DNA of 33,141 nucleotides from Mycobacterium sp. Lineage in GTDB: Bacteria; Actinomycetota; Actinomycetes; Mycobacteriales; Mycobacteriaceae. The notes under the pieces were generated by a model that did no database searches, was not told the origin of the DNA, and worked only from the letters and a program-made list of their open reading frames with translations. This document shows, in pieces, positions 14,303-24,300 of this stretch. The stretch covers positions 1 through 33,141 of the forward strand of contig JAGQTV010000066.1 of the NCBI GenBank assembly GCA_020438845.1, written 5' to 3'. The position numbers and the translations under genes are program-made. Positions within the stretch are counted from its first letter, which is position 1; every line of letters begins with the position of its first letter.

Positions 14303-17300
14303 CTACCCGACGTACTCTCCGTCCGCGCCCAGCCGTGACGCCGGGTCCAGCAGCATGTGCGCTTCCTCGCCCTTCTCGGCCGCCCCGGAGTCGAACCGCC
14401 GGCCTGCCGGCCGCTCGTACATCGACCGCCCGCCAGCCATGGCTTCGGCCAAGCGGCGTTGTCCGGCCAGGACCCGTGCGTGCGCCCGCTGGACGTAGGC
14501 CGCCCGTTCGTCGGGGTTCACCGCAGCCAGGAACGCCTGCGGATGCACCAGTGCGATCAGCCCGGAGACGTGCCCGAAACCCAGGCTGGTCAGCAGACCC
14601 GCCTTCAAAGGAACCTTGTCCCCGAGGTGCAGGGTCTCCCGCGGCCACACGAAGTGGGCGGAGGTGGCCATCTCCTCGTCGACGCAGTCCAGGCTGCGAT
14701 TGGGGGGAATGACCCCGTCGCGCAGGACTTGGCACAGCCCGATCGCCTGGAAGACGGCGGCACCACCCTTGGCGTGACCGGTGAGGCTCTTCTGCGACAC
14801 CACGAACAGCGGAGCGCCGGGCGAACGGCCCAGAGCGTCGGCCAACCGCTCGTGCAGCTCGGTCTCGTTGGGGTCATTGGCCAGCGTCGAGGTGTCGTGC
14901 TTGGAGATCACGGCGACGTCGTCGGCACTCACCCCCAGCTTGGCCAGCGACCGCGCCAGCGCCGAATCACGCCCCCCGCGACCGGCACCGAGTGCACCGA
15001 GTCCCGGAGCGGGAATGGAGGTGTGCACCCCGTCGGCGAAGCTCTGGGCATAAGCCACCACGCCCAGCACCGGCAGGCCCATCTTGAGCGCGAGGTCGCC
15101 GCGGGCCAACAGGATGGTTCCTCCGCCTTGGGCCTCGAGGAAACCCAGCCGGCGCCGGTCGTTGGCGCGCGAGAACTTGGCGTCGCTGATGCCGCGCGCA
15201 CGCATCATCTCGGTATCGGCCGTGGCGGCCATGTCACCGAAGCCGATGACGGCGTCCATGATCAGATCGTCGAAGCCCCCGGCAACGACCAGATCGGCCT
15301 TGCCGAGGCGGATCTTGTCGACACCCTCCTCCACCGACACCGCCGCAGTGGCACAGGCGCCGACCGGATGCACCATGGCTCCATAGCCGCCGACGTAGGA
15401 CTGCATGACATGGGCAGCAACGACATTCGGCAAAACTTCCTGCAGGATGTCGTTGGGCTTCGAGGTTCCCAGCAGGTTGCCGTGGAACATCCGCTCCATC
15501 GACGTCATGCCGCCCATACCGGTGCCCTGGGTGCTGGCCACCTGGCTGGGATGCACCCACCGCATCACTTCCGCCGGGGTGAAGCCCGAGGACAGGAACG
15601 CGTCGACGGTGGCGACGATATTCCACAGTGCCACCCGGTCGATCGAGGTGGCCATGTCGGGGCTGATCCCCCAGACCGTCGGGTCGAAACCGGTGGGAAT
15701 CTGCGCGCCGACGGTGCGCGACAACTTCATCGTGCGCGGCACCCGAATCTCGGTGCCCGCCTTGCGGATCACCTCCCAGTCGCCGGAGTTGGGGACGGGC
15801 CGCACCACAGTGTGTTCGGGATCGGAATCGGCGAAAGCGCGGGCCTCGGCCTCCGAGGACACCATGAAGCTGAAGTCGCGGTCCAGGAAGACGCTGACCA
15901 ACAACGGCGCTTTGGCCCCCGGGCCGATGACGCCGTCGTCGACGAATTCCCTTATGCCGCAACGTTCGACAACAGTATCGTGGTAGCGCTCGACCAGTTC
16001 GGCCTCATCGACCAGGTCACCGCCGGCGGTGTCGTACCAGCCGGGTTTGGGATCGTTTTCCCATTTGACCAGACCAGTCGTCCAGGCCAACTCCAGCACG
16101 CCGGCTGCCGACAACTCACCGGAAACCTCCATCTCGAAACGCGTGCGTGACGATCCGTAGGGGCCCAGTTCCGCTCCACCGACTATGACGACCAGATCGG
16201 CGGGGTCGACGTCGAGGTCCGCCCAGGACGGCGGCGGCGCCGCACGATACCCCCGTGGCGGCGAGGGCAGCGCAACGATGGTGCCTGCTGGCTCGTCGCT
16301 GGAATCCGTTGTCTCCCGGCTCATCCCGTCGCGGGCCTTGGCGGCCAGTTCGGCCATGTCGAGCTGGACATCGCCGAGGCCACCGGTGAGGTCCACCCGA
16401 AGCGGAGCTCCGGCGGCGGCCACCCTGGCCTCCGGCGTGCACAATTCGAGCAACATCGCCGCCATCTCGGCAGTGGAGTAGGTGGTGACGCCGGCCTCCT
16501 CGACGGCGTCGACGACGACGTCGTTGTGACCCATCAGGCCGGTGCCTTTGGTCCAGCCGATCAAGGCGTGCGCGAGGGTGACCCGCTGCGCCCACGAGGT
16601 CTCGGCAGCCCACCGGGCCACCACCGCATCCAAGGCGGCCTTTGACTCACCGTAGGCGCCGTCGCCGCCGAACATTCCCCGGTTGGGCGAGCCGGGTAGC
16701 ACAACGTGCAGCCGCGATGCGATGTCACGGTCGGCGCCGATCGCCGCACACCCGCCGATCAGCCGCTCGACGGCCCACAGCAGAACCTTCATCTCCATCT
16801 CGGAGCGCGACCCCGCCTCCGACAGGTCACCGGCCACCCGCGGCGCAGCGAACGGGAAGAGCAGCGTCGGAGTCTGAGCATCCTTGATGTGCAGGGCTTT
16901 CGGACCGAGATTCTCGGACTGTTCGTTGCCCACCCAGGACACCAGCGCGTCGATGTCGGCGTAGGAGGCCATGTTTGCCGGCACTACCCAGAGCGCCGCG
17001 CCGAAGCGGGCGTTATCGCGATACAGCGACTTGTAGAACTCCAGTCGCTCGTCATCGAGGCGCGAGGTGGTGGCGACTACCGTGGCCCCGCCGTCGAGCA
17101 GTTGCGCCACCACCGCAGCGGCGATGGAGCCCTTCGAGGCTCCGGTCACAACAGCCACATCCTCGCCGTAGTGGCCGGTAGCAGGATTCTCCGCGCCGGC
17201 GGCGATACGGGCGAACAGTGAGGCGTGCACGAGGCGGCCCGCTGCCAGCGCCCGGCCGCGCCACCAGTCGGCCTGGGTGGCCACCACATGACCGGTACCC

Positions 17301-20300
17301 TCGAATCGTTCGGACAGCCGGGCCCAGTCGGCCTCGATCTCATCTTCCTCGGCCAGCCATAGTCTGACCAGATCCTCGCGTGCGCTCGCCCACCGGTCGT
17401 CGAGCAGCACAGCCTTGCGTGCGTCGAACACCGGGGCCACCAAACGCGGCCAGTCCGAACCCAATTCGGCGGTCACCAGGTCGATCAGCTCGGAGTCGGC
17501 GGTGGCGGAAGGGGCAGTCACCGGGGTGTCCAGGCCGAGTTGTCCCAGCACCAGCCGGGCTGCCGAGGCGAGCACGCCGCCGGGGCCGGTCACCGTCTCG
17601 GCGAAGGCGTCCAAGGCGGCAGAATCCACCACGGAGCCCGCTCCGCCCCCTCCGGCTGACGGCAGTGCCACCGAAACTCCCCGGCGCGCAGCCACGGCCG
17701 CCACCGCGGCGTCGATGGCCTTGTCCACCGCGGCGGCATCGGTCAACGGCCCGTCGTGCAGGCCCCCCAGCGATCCGCCCCGCACACTGCTGCCCTCCCG
17801 GGTGCCCAGTGCGAGTTCCACGGTGACGTGTTTGACCCAACCCGGTCCCAGCTCCCAGGTCTTGGTCACCCGGTCGGCAATCGCTGCCGGCCGTCTGCCG
17901 GACGGGCCGAGGGCCGCCCGCAGTTGGTCGTTCACGGCGTCGGAGAGCACCGGGCCGAACGGCTTGTAGGTCCGGGCCAGCTTGCTCACCTGGCCGCGCA
18001 GTGCTGTCAGGTCGGCTTCGGCGGCTCCGTCGATGGCGCCCAGGTTCAGCTCCGAACCGAGATCGACGAGCAATTGGTTGCGCCGCGAGGAGGCGCCGTC
18101 GGTGATCGACTCGATCGAGTCCAGGGGCTCGATCTGGTCGATGCGCATCTTGGTCGACAGGGCGATCAGCGCCAGCGTGGCATCGGCGGCGTCGAACGGG
18201 ATGTCCTCCGGACGCGGTCCCGACGGCGCCGCCACCGGGACGGGCGACGCTGCCACGACGGGCGTTTCAGCGACAGCGACCGTCTCGGCGGGTTCGGCGT
18301 CCGGTTCTTCGGCAGGATCCTCGTCGGTGCCGAACAGCACCGCCGCGTCCCGCTCGACATTGAGCACTTCGACTGTGCTGTAAGCGTATTCGGGCAGCTT
18401 CAGGGTGTTGTTGGCCAGGCCGGCCACCGTGGGCGCAGACTTGACCCCGATTTCGACGAAGCGCTCCACGCCAAGGCCACCGGCGGCTTCCTCGGTGAAC
18501 AGCAGGTCCTGCGTCTCGATCCAGCGCACCGGGCTGGCGAACTGCCAGGCCAGCAGTTCGACGACGACGCGGCGGCCGAGTTCTTTGGGGCGCTCGGCGA
18601 TCCAGGTGTCGTAGTCGGCCAGGATCTCGTCGAGCGGTTCGGCGGGCACCAGGTCGCGGATCTCGGCGATGAAGTCACGATCCAGGGTGAACAGCCGAGG
18701 CACCAGGTTGGGGATGTAACGGCCGATCAGAACGGCCGGATCGGCATCGGCGGGCATGATCCGTTCCAGCGAGCGCCGGAACTCGTCGACCCCGACGCGC
18801 AACACGTCGGAGTGGAACGGCACGTCGATGCCCGGAACCTGGATGTAAGCCCGTTTGCCGCCGGTGATCTCCCGACGACGTTCGATCTCCTCCTCCAGTG
18901 CGTCCAAGCCGGCCACGGTGCCGGCGATGGCATATTGCGAACCGCGCAGGTTGAAGTTGACGATCTGCAGGAACTCACCGGTGCGGGTGGCGATGTCGGC
19001 GACGAACTGTTTGACGTCGGCGTCGTCGAGGTCGATCTGCGACGGCCGCATGGCGGCCAACCGGTAATTGGACCGGCCGAACTCGTCACGCGGGACGATG
19101 TCGTGCATCTTGCTGCCCCGGTGGAAGACCACCTCCAGCAGTGCCTCCAACTCATAAACGCCGGTCACGCAGGCCAAGGCCGTGTACTCCCCGACCGAGT
19201 GCCCGCAGGCGATCGCGTTGTCGACGAAGGCACCCTTCTCCCGCATCTCGGCGACCTGGGCGGCGGCCACCGTCGCCATCGCCACCTGGGTGAACTGAGT
19301 CAGGTAGAGCACGCCCTCGGGATGCTGGAATAGCACACCGTCGGCGATCAGGCTGGTGGGATTGTCACGCACCACGTGCAGCACCGAGAATCCGAGACTT
19401 TCCCGGGTGAAGGCGTCAGCGCGGTCCCACACCGCCCGGGCGGCCTTGGACCGCGCCCGGACCTCCATGCCCATGCCCTTGTGCTGGATCCCTTGGCCGG
19501 GGAAGGCGTACACGGTTTTCGGGGCAGCCAACCTGGCGGTCGCCGACATCACGAGTTCACCGTGGACTTTGGCCGTGACCTCCAAAACCTCGGCACCCAA
19601 GTCGATTCCGACCCGATCGACGCGGAAGTCGACCTCGTCACCAGGCTTCACCATTCCCAGGAAGCGGGCCGTCCAACCGATCAGCTTGCTCGGCGGAGCG
19701 GGCTTACCGTCGGTGGCGGTCACGACGTGCTGGGCCGCGGCCGAGAGCCACATGCCGTGCACGATCGGCGATTCCAGGCCGGCCAGCAGCGCCGCGGTGG
19801 TGTCAGTGTGGATGGGGTTGTGGTCGCCGGACACCACGGCGAACGGCCGCATGCCGACCGGCGCGGTGACGGTGACGTCGCGGCGTCGGCGGCGCGGGGT
19901 CTCGGTGGCGTTCTCCGACACCGCTCCTCCGGCCCGTACCGGGTCGGTGAGTGCGGCTGTGCCGGTTCGTCCGCGGATGGCGAATCGTTCCTCGAGCACC
20001 GCCAGAACGGTGCCGGCCGTGTCGCTGATATTGACGGTCACCGGCACTACCCGCCCGACCTCGGTGTCGACGGCGGGTGCCGAGGTCGCGGTGACCATCA
20101 ACTGGGTTTTGTGCGGCGGCAGCGGCTTGAGCAGCTGAACGGCGTGGTCGAGGTGGACCAGACTGAGCAGCCCCTCGACCACCGGGAACCCCGTCTTAGT
20201 CACCGCCCCGCCGATCGCGGCGAACACCGCGGGCCAGCACCGGCCGACCAGCGCGTCGGGAACCGTGGTCAGGGTCGGGGCCAGCGGCGCGCCGAACGTC

Positions 20301-23300
20301 GCGGTGACCCCGGTATGGTCTGCGACACGTTCGGGATCCCACTCCGCGGCGACGGTGGCCGAGCCCCCGACCAGGCTGGGCAGAGCGTCCGGGCCGTCCA
20401 CGCCGGCGGCGATGGCCAGAACCGACTGCATCGCGGCGGCGGCATCGGCCGTGATGACGATCGGTGCCCCGCCGTCCGCGACCGTCGGCGGAAGGGTGAA
20501 GGCGATGTCGATCCAGGTGCCCGAGAGCGGCACGCTGAGTATCACGCGGTCCTTGGCCACGGCCTCCAGTCGCGCACCGGTGGAATGGTTTGTCGCCGTC
20601 CTGCCCCCGTGCACCTGCCACTCAGCCGGCGGAGCCAGCCGGTGGACCGGGTTGACCGCGGTCCGGCCGGCCCACAACACATCCGGGGAGTCCAGCACGA
20701 TACCCAGCGGACCGCCGACGTCGGCCCGGACATGCAAGCGCGAGGCCACCGGCTGGGGCGCCGCCCCTGTGGCCAGCACTTCCTGCACCGCGGCAGCCTC
20801 GAAGCGGTCGAGCAGTTCGCCGACGGGTTCGTCGACCCGCGTGATGCCCGCGACCGCGGCAGTGCCCGGGATGACGCAGACCTGGTCAGCGGTGTAGCGG
20901 GGGTCGTGCGCCTGCCACAGGGAGTCGCTGCGCCACCATCGGCGAACATCCTTATCGATCACCGGCACGAAGTTGACCGGCTTACCGAGGGTCTTGCACA
21001 GTTCGACGAAGAACGGGACGTCGGCGGGGTGCAGCAGAACCGTCCCGGCGTCAGGATAGCGGTCGAGCAGTCGCGCGAGCGCCGAGGCCGGGTGGTCAAG
21101 CAGCCCTTCGCCCTCGACTGTGTCGGCGTCGAAAAGTGTCTCGATCCGGCCGCTGTCGCGGGCGTCCAGTCGGGCCTCGGCGCGCTGCAGCATGGCGGCG
21201 AAGCGATCCCGCCAGGTGATGTCCAGCCACGGCGAATCGGAAGGTTCCCAGGAAGTCGGCCCGATCGCCAGTTCGACATAGCGCTGCAGCCATTGCAGGT
21301 AGGTCATGTCGGCAACGTCGCCGAAGTACGGCTTGGCGGTTGCGGCCATCGCGGTGATGATCTCCTCGCGCCGACGCTCAACGGCGTCAGCGTCCCCGGC
21401 GACCTCATCGAGAAGCCGCCCGCAGCGCGACGCCGAGTTGTCGATCTCGTGGATGTCCGCACCCAGCTGGCTGCGCCCAGAAGCCATACCGTTCAGGGCT
21501 TTTCCAGCACCCACCCATTGCTCGGTGCCAGCGGTGTCCAACAGCAACTGCTTCACCGACGGCGAGGTGGTGGCCTCCAGGCAGGCCATCGCGGCGGTGC
21601 CCACCAGAATGCCGTCAACAGGCATGGCGGGGTAGCCGTAGTTCAGTGACCAACTGCCAGTGAGGTATTCCGCGGCGCGCTCCGGTGTACCGATCCCGCC
21701 GCCCACGCAGATGGTGAGGTTGAGCTGCGAGCGCATTTCGGAGTAGGTGGCCAGCAGCAGGTCGTCGAGGTCCTCCCAGGAATGGTGACCACCGGCCCGT
21801 CCGCCCTCGACATGGACGATGACGGGTTTGCCGGGAACCTCGGCCGCGATCCGGATGACCGACCGGATCTGCTCAACGGTTCCGGGCTTGAACACCACGT
21901 GGGAGATACCGACGTCGTTGAGCTCCTCGATCAGGTCGACCGCCTCGTCGAGGTCGGGGATGCCGGCACTGACCACCACGCCGTCAATCGGCGCACCGGA
22001 CTGACGGGCCTTCTGCACCAAGCGTTTTCCGCCGACTTGCAGCTTCCACAAGTACGGGTCCAGGAATAGCGCGTTGAACTGGATCGCGCGCCCGGGCTCC
22101 AGCAGAAAGCCCAGTTCGGTCATCCGGCGATCGAATATCGCCTCGGTAACCTGGCCGCCGCCGGCCAGTTCGGCCCAGTGACCGGCATTGGCCGCTGCCG
22201 CCACGATTCGGGCGTCGACCGTCGTGGGGGTCATTCCGGCCAACAGGATCGGCGAGCGCCCGGTGAGCCGGGTGAACTTCGTCGAGAGCTTCACCGAGCC
22301 GTCCGGCAGGCTGATGACCTCCGGTGCGTAGGTCGACCAGGCTCGGCCCACCTCGGGGGCGGCGCCGACGGTAAACAGGTTGCGCTGCCCGCCGAGAGTG
22401 GCGGCGGGCACGATGCCCACGCCCAGACCGCGAACCACCGGTGCAGTGAGACGGGTCAGGATGTCACCTGGGCCAAGGTCCAGAATCCAGCGTGCCCCGG
22501 CGTCGGAGATCTCGGTGACCGTCTCCACCCAGTCGACCTGCCGGACCAGAATGGCGTCTGTCATGGCGCGGGCGAGTTCGACGTCCAGTCCCACCGCCTC
22601 GGCCCACCGGCCGACGATGTCGACGCCGTCGGCCAGTCTCGACGAGTGGAATCCGACCTCGACCGCGATCGGGTCGAAGACGGGGGCGAACACGGCACCG
22701 CCGCGCAGTTTGTTCTTGCGTTCAACGGCCTCGCGCTCGGCGATCTGCTCGCAGTACAACTCGAAACGCGACAGTTGCTCCGGGGTTCCGGTGATCACCA
22801 CCGAACGACGTCCGTTGCGGATCGACAGCACCGGCGGCAGCACGGTTCGGACGTCGGCTGCGAACTCGTCGAGCAGGGTGGCGATGCGCTCCGGGTCGGC
22901 ATTGGTCACCGACACCATGGGCCGGCGATCCCCCAGGGCGATGATGCCCCGCCGCCGGGCGACGAGGGTGCCGGCCGCGCCGATCAGTTGACCGAGCGCC
23001 AGCAGCGCGACGTCCTGAGCTCCGCCGGACTTGAAGGACTCGACGGCGAGCACACCTTGGGAGTGTCCGGCCACCGCAACGGGCGGCGCGTCGCTGAAGT
23101 CGAGGCCCTGACGAGCCAGCGCGCGGATGGCCGCAATCTGGGTGAGCAAGACCCCGGGAAGCGACACCGCCGCCGAGGTGAGTTGGCTGGTGGTCGGTAC
23201 CGGCTCTTCAGCGGCCAATGCGCGCATCCAGTTCAACGGCTCAAAGCCGATAGGCCTGGCAACCACGAGTTCCTCGGCCACCGGTTCCAGAAGCAGTTCG

Positions 23301-23506
23301 GCCTCGCCGACGATCCTGGACAGTTCCGATTCGATCCCCGCAGTGGTGACCAGTTCCTCCAGATTGGTGAGCCAGGAACTGTTGCCCTGACCGCCGAACA
23401 CGAGCGCATAGGGCTCGCCCCCGTTGAGGCGGTCCACGAGAGCATGCGCGGCGGCCCGTGGTTCGGACCCACTCGCGGGCAGGCTGTCGTGCTCATGGAT
23501 CGTCAC
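14303..23506 (-). CDS. fas: type I fatty acid synthase
   Basis: A 3,067-aa multifunctional cytoplasmic FAS-I that makes C16-C26 acyl-CoAs, which feed membrane lipids and the mycolic acid pathway. Domains in order: acetyltransferase (GHSQG, Ser149), enoyl reductase (HVEGGRAGGHHSWEDL near 571, CVGGGIGTPERA), dehydratase hot-dog (SGDHNPIHTD near 1228), malonyl/palmitoyl transferase (ACGHSVGEYTAL, Ser1437), acyl carrier (TDGASSRRNQ, likely Ser1806), ketoreductase (VVTGASKGS, Gly2122) and ketosynthase (Cys2718 in GACATAAVSVEEG, His2870 in KHDTST, His2911 in SLTGHAKGG). All catalytic motifs look intact, and the length matches the mycobacterial enzyme. There is no C-terminal phosphopantetheinyl transferase. 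The start is a GTG 10 nt after GGGAG. A 401-bp upstream region with operator-like repeats precedes it. Confidence 0.97.
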   Translation of the reverse strand: MTIHEHDSLPASGSEPRAAAHALVDRLNGGEPYALVFGGQGNSSWLTNLEELVTTAGIESELSRIVGEAELLLEPVAEELVVARPIGFEPLNWMRALAAEEPVPTTSQLTSAAVSLPGVLLTQIAAIRALARQGLDFSDAPPVAVAGHSQGVLAVESFKSGGAQDVALLALGQLIGAAGTLVARRRGIIALGDRRPMVSVTNADPERIATLLDEFAADVRTVLPPVLSIRNGRRSVVITGTPEQLSRFELYCEQIAEREAVERKNKLRGGAVFAPVFDPIAVEVGFHSSRLADGVDIVGRWAEAVGLDVELARAMTDAILVRQVDWVETVTEISDAGARWILDLGPGDILTRLTAPVVRGLGVGIVPAATLGGQRNLFTVGAAPEVGRAWSTYAPEVISLPDGSVKLSTKFTRLTGRSPILLAGMTPTTVDARIVAAAANAGHWAELAGGGQVTEAIFDRRMTELGFLLEPGRAIQFNALFLDPYLWKLQVGGKRLVQKARQSGAPIDGVVVSAGIPDLDEAVDLIEELNDVGISHVVFKPGTVEQIRSVIRIAAEVPGKPVIVHVEGGRAGGHHSWEDLDDLLLATYSEMRSQLNLTICVGGGIGTPERAAEYLTGSWSLNYGYPAMPVDGILVGTAAMACLEATTSPSVKQLLLDTAGTEQWVGAGKALNGMASGRSQLGADIHEIDNSASRCGRLLDEVAGDADAVERRREEIITAMAATAKPYFGDVADMTYLQWLQRYVELAIGPTSWEPSDSPWLDITWRDRFAAMLQRAEARLDARDSGRIETLFDADTVEGEGLLDHPASALARLLDRYPDAGTVLLHPADVPFFVELCKTLGKPVNFVPVIDKDVRRWWRSDSLWQAHDPRYTADQVCVIPGTAAVAGITRVDEPVGELLDRFEAAAVQEVLATGAAPQPVASRLHVRADVGGPLGIVLDSPDVLWAGRTAVNPVHRLAPPAEWQVHGGRTATNHSTGARLEAVAKDRVILSVPLSGTWIDIAFTLPPTVADGGAPIVITADAAAAMQSVLAIAAGVDGPDALPSLVGGSATVAAEWDPERVADHTGVTATFGAPLAPTLTTVPDALVGRCWPAVFAAIGGAVTKTGFPVVEGLLSLVHLDHAVQLLKPLPPHKTQLMVTATSAPAVDTEVGRVVPVTVNISDTAGTVLAVLEERFAIRGRTGTAALTDPVRAGGAVSENATETPRRRRRDVTVTAPVGMRPFAVVSGDHNPIHTDTTAALLAGLESPIVHGMWLSAAAQHVVTATDGKPAPPSKLIGWTARFLGMVKPGDEVDFRVDRVGIDLGAEVLEVTAKVHGELVMSATARLAAPKTVYAFPGQGIQHKGMGMEVRARSKAARAVWDRADAFTRESLGFSVLHVVRDNPTSLIADGVLFQHPEGVLYLTQFTQVAMATVAAAQVAEMREKGAFVDNAIACGHSVGEYTALACVTGVYELEALLEVVFHRGSKMHDIVPRDEFGRSNYRLAAMRPSQIDLDDADVKQFVADIATRTGEFLQIVNFNLRGSQYAIAGTVAGLDALEEEIERRREITGGKRAYIQVPGIDVPFHSDVLRVGVDEFRRSLERIMPADADPAVLIGRYIPNLVPRLFTLDRDFIAEIRDLVPAEPLDEILADYDTWIAERPKELGRRVVVELLAWQFASPVRWIETQDLLFTEEAAGGLGVERFVEIGVKSAPTVAGLANNTLKLPEYAYSTVEVLNVERDAAVLFGTDEDPAEEPDAEPAETVAVAETPVVAASPVPVAAPSGPRPEDIPFDAADATLALIALSTKMRIDQIEPLDSIESITDGASSRRNQLLVDLGSELNLGAIDGAAEADLTALRGQVSKLARTYKPFGPVLSDAVNDQLRAALGPSGRRPAAIADRVTKTWELGPGWVKHVTVELALGTREGSSVRGGSLGGLHDGPLTDAAAVDKAIDAAVAAVAARRGVSVALPSAGGGGAGSVVDSAALDAFAETVTGPGGVLASAARLVLGQLGLDTPVTAPSATADSELIDLVTAELGSDWPRLVAPVFDARKAVLLDDRWASAREDLVRLWLAEEDEIEADWARLSERFEGTGHVVATQADWWRGRALAAGRLVHASLFARIAAGAENPATGHYGEDVAVVTGASKGSIAAAVVAQLLDGGATVVATTSRLDDERLEFYKSLYRDNARFGAALWVVPANMASYADIDALVSWVGNEQSENLGPKALHIKDAQTPTLLFPFAAPRVAGDLSEAGSRSEMEMKVLLWAVERLIGGCAAIGADRDIASRLHVVLPGSPNRGMFGGDGAYGESKAALDAVVARWAAETSWAQRVTLAHALIGWTKGTGLMGHNDVVVDAVEEAGVTTYSTAEMAAMLLELCTPEARVAAAGAPLRVDLTGGLGDVQLDMAELAAKARDGMSRETTDSSDEPAGTIVALPSPPRGYRAAPPPSWADLDVDPADLVVIVGGAELGPYGSSRTRFEMEVSGELSAAGVLELAWTTGLVKWENDPKPGWYDTAGGDLVDEAELVERYHDTVVERCGIREFVDDGVIGPGAKAPLLVSVFLDRDFSFMVSSEAEARAFADSDPEHTVVRPVPNSGDWEVIRKAGTEIRVPRTMKLSRTVGAQIPTGFDPTVWGISPDMATSIDRVALWNIVATVDAFLSSGFTPAEVMRWVHPSQVASTQGTGMGGMTSMERMFHGNLLGTSKPNDILQEVLPNVVAAHVMQSYVGGYGAMVHPVGACATAAVSVEEGVDKIRLGKADLVVAGGFDDLIMDAVIGFGDMAATADTEMMRARGISDAKFSRANDRRRLGFLEAQGGGTILLARGDLALKMGLPVLGVVAYAQSFADGVHTSIPAPGLGALGAGRGGRDSALARSLAKLGVSADDVAVISKHDTSTLANDPNETELHERLADALGRSPGAPLFVVSQKSLTGHAKGGAAVFQAIGLCQVLRDGVIPPNRSLDCVDEEMATSAHFVWPRETLHLGDKVPLKAGLLTSLGFGHVSGLIALVHPQAFLAAVNPDERAAYVQRAHARVLAGQRRLAEAMAGGRSMYERPAGRRFDSGAAEKGEEAHMLLDPASRLGADGEYVG

Positions 23507-23630
23507 AGGTATCCGGCTCCCTCAAGATTGCGCCGACGCGTGCCCACTGCCAGCCCGGCCAGTAGCCGGGCCGAGCCCGTCGAACTGCCTCAACAATGGC
23601 ATGAAATGCGGCGCTATTTCACGCTTCGAT

Positions 23631-23663
23631 TGGTTACTAATGAGTTCTACCGATCAGTAACCA
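23631..23663. promoter_or_regulatory. inverted repeat, candidate FasR operator of fas
   Basis: TGGTTACT (23631-23638) and AGTAACCA (23656-23663) form a perfect 8-bp inverted repeat around 17 bp, about 125 bp before the fas start. In mycobacteria the TetR-type activator FasR is known to bind inverted repeats in the fas promoter and to release them when long-chain acyl-CoA is present. The place and the repeat form fit, but I have not matched it to a published site. Confidence 0.5.
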
Positions 23664-23878
23664 GGGGCCTGATAACGTCCAGCCAAACCGGCTGGTGACA
23701 AACCTCCTGCATGCGGGTGGTTACGGTGGAGTAGCCATAACTACCCTGATCAGCGCATGACCGTTATCAAATCGTTACACGACTTCAGATCGCCCAGAGC
23801 GCCTCGTGCGGTGGGATGGTCGAGCACTTCGGTCGACAATTGTTCACCGAAATTGCTCTGCCAAGTTTGCTGGGCAAA

Positions 23879-23898
23879 TACTTACCATTCGGTAAGTA
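23879..23898. promoter_or_regulatory. TetR-type palindrome
   Basis: TACTTACC (23879-23886) and GGTAAGTA (23891-23898) are perfect arms around a 4-bp centre (attc). ACC-N4-GGT palindromes of this kind are typical operators of TetR-family repressors. It lies 9 bp past the stop of the Rv2525c-like gene and about 370 bp before fas. No TetR gene is in the window. Confidence 0.55.
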
Positions 23899-23907
23899 GA
23901 GCTCTAT

Positions 23908-24246
23908 TCAGTCCCACTGGCCGAATTGCGGCTTGAGGATGCTGTTCAGGTCCACCCCGACGCCGGCAACCTTGCGCGCATCGATCTCGTACTGATGCAC
24001 CTCCGAAATTTGGATCGGCTTTCCCAGCATCCAACTCGCGCCCGGCCGACGGTCGGAGACATACCGGATGGCTCCGACGGCCCCAGCTGCTTTGAGGTCG
24101 GCGGCACTGAGGACGCCGGCCGCATAGTCCAGCAGTAGTCCCAACGAATCGGCCGACGCTTTCGCAATCCCGGTGGCGGCCAGACCGCCGAGCCCCACGG
24201 GAGTTACTGCAGCGAACTTGAGCAGGTCGCGTCGCGACATTGACAT
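23908..24246 (-). pseudogene. Rv2525c-like Tat-exported protein with a large internal deletion
   Basis: A 112-aa frame. It starts MSMSRRDLLKFAAV, a twin-arginine signal (SRRDLLK) followed by a hydrophobic stretch to about residue 35. It then has LGLLLDYAAGVLSAADL, GAIRYVSDRRPGASWMLGKP and, joined without a break, HQYEIDARKVAGVGVDLNSILKPQFGQW. From memory, M. tuberculosis Rv2525c is about 240 aa with these same ends, separated by about 120 residues that carry most of the DUF1906 glycoside-hydrolase-like barrel. The frame is kept. It is therefore either a degenerate gene or an exported mini-protein. The ATG at 24246 follows GGGTGAG and matches the family start. It is directly upstream of fas on the same strand, as Rv2525c is. 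Confidence 0.7.
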
Positions 24247-24300
24247 GCGGCTCACCCTAGACCGCACGGAGGACCAAGCGGCTGGCGCGCCACCCAGCCG

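Larger units (their letters stand above)
23507..23907 (-). promoter_or_regulatory. fas upstream control region
   Basis: These 401 bp between the Rv2525c-like gene and fas have no coding frame I believe. They contain GAGGGAG just before the fas start, a GC-rich hairpin GCCCGGC/GCCGGGC (23553-23559 and 23565-23571), the FasR-like inverted repeat at 23631-23663, a short repeat CCAGCC/GGCTGG (23679-23684 and 23690-23695) and a palindrome at 23879-23898. Such a long leader is consistent with heavy regulation of fas. Promoter elements could not be assigned with certainty. Confidence 0.6.

Noticed and set aside
19376-21649. A 757-codon open frame antisense to fas, with other long ones at 14357-16150 and 22178-23698
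   Set aside because: All lie opposite intact FAS-I catalytic domains. High GC makes antisense frames long, and the translations are rich in Arg, Gly, His and Asp without motifs.
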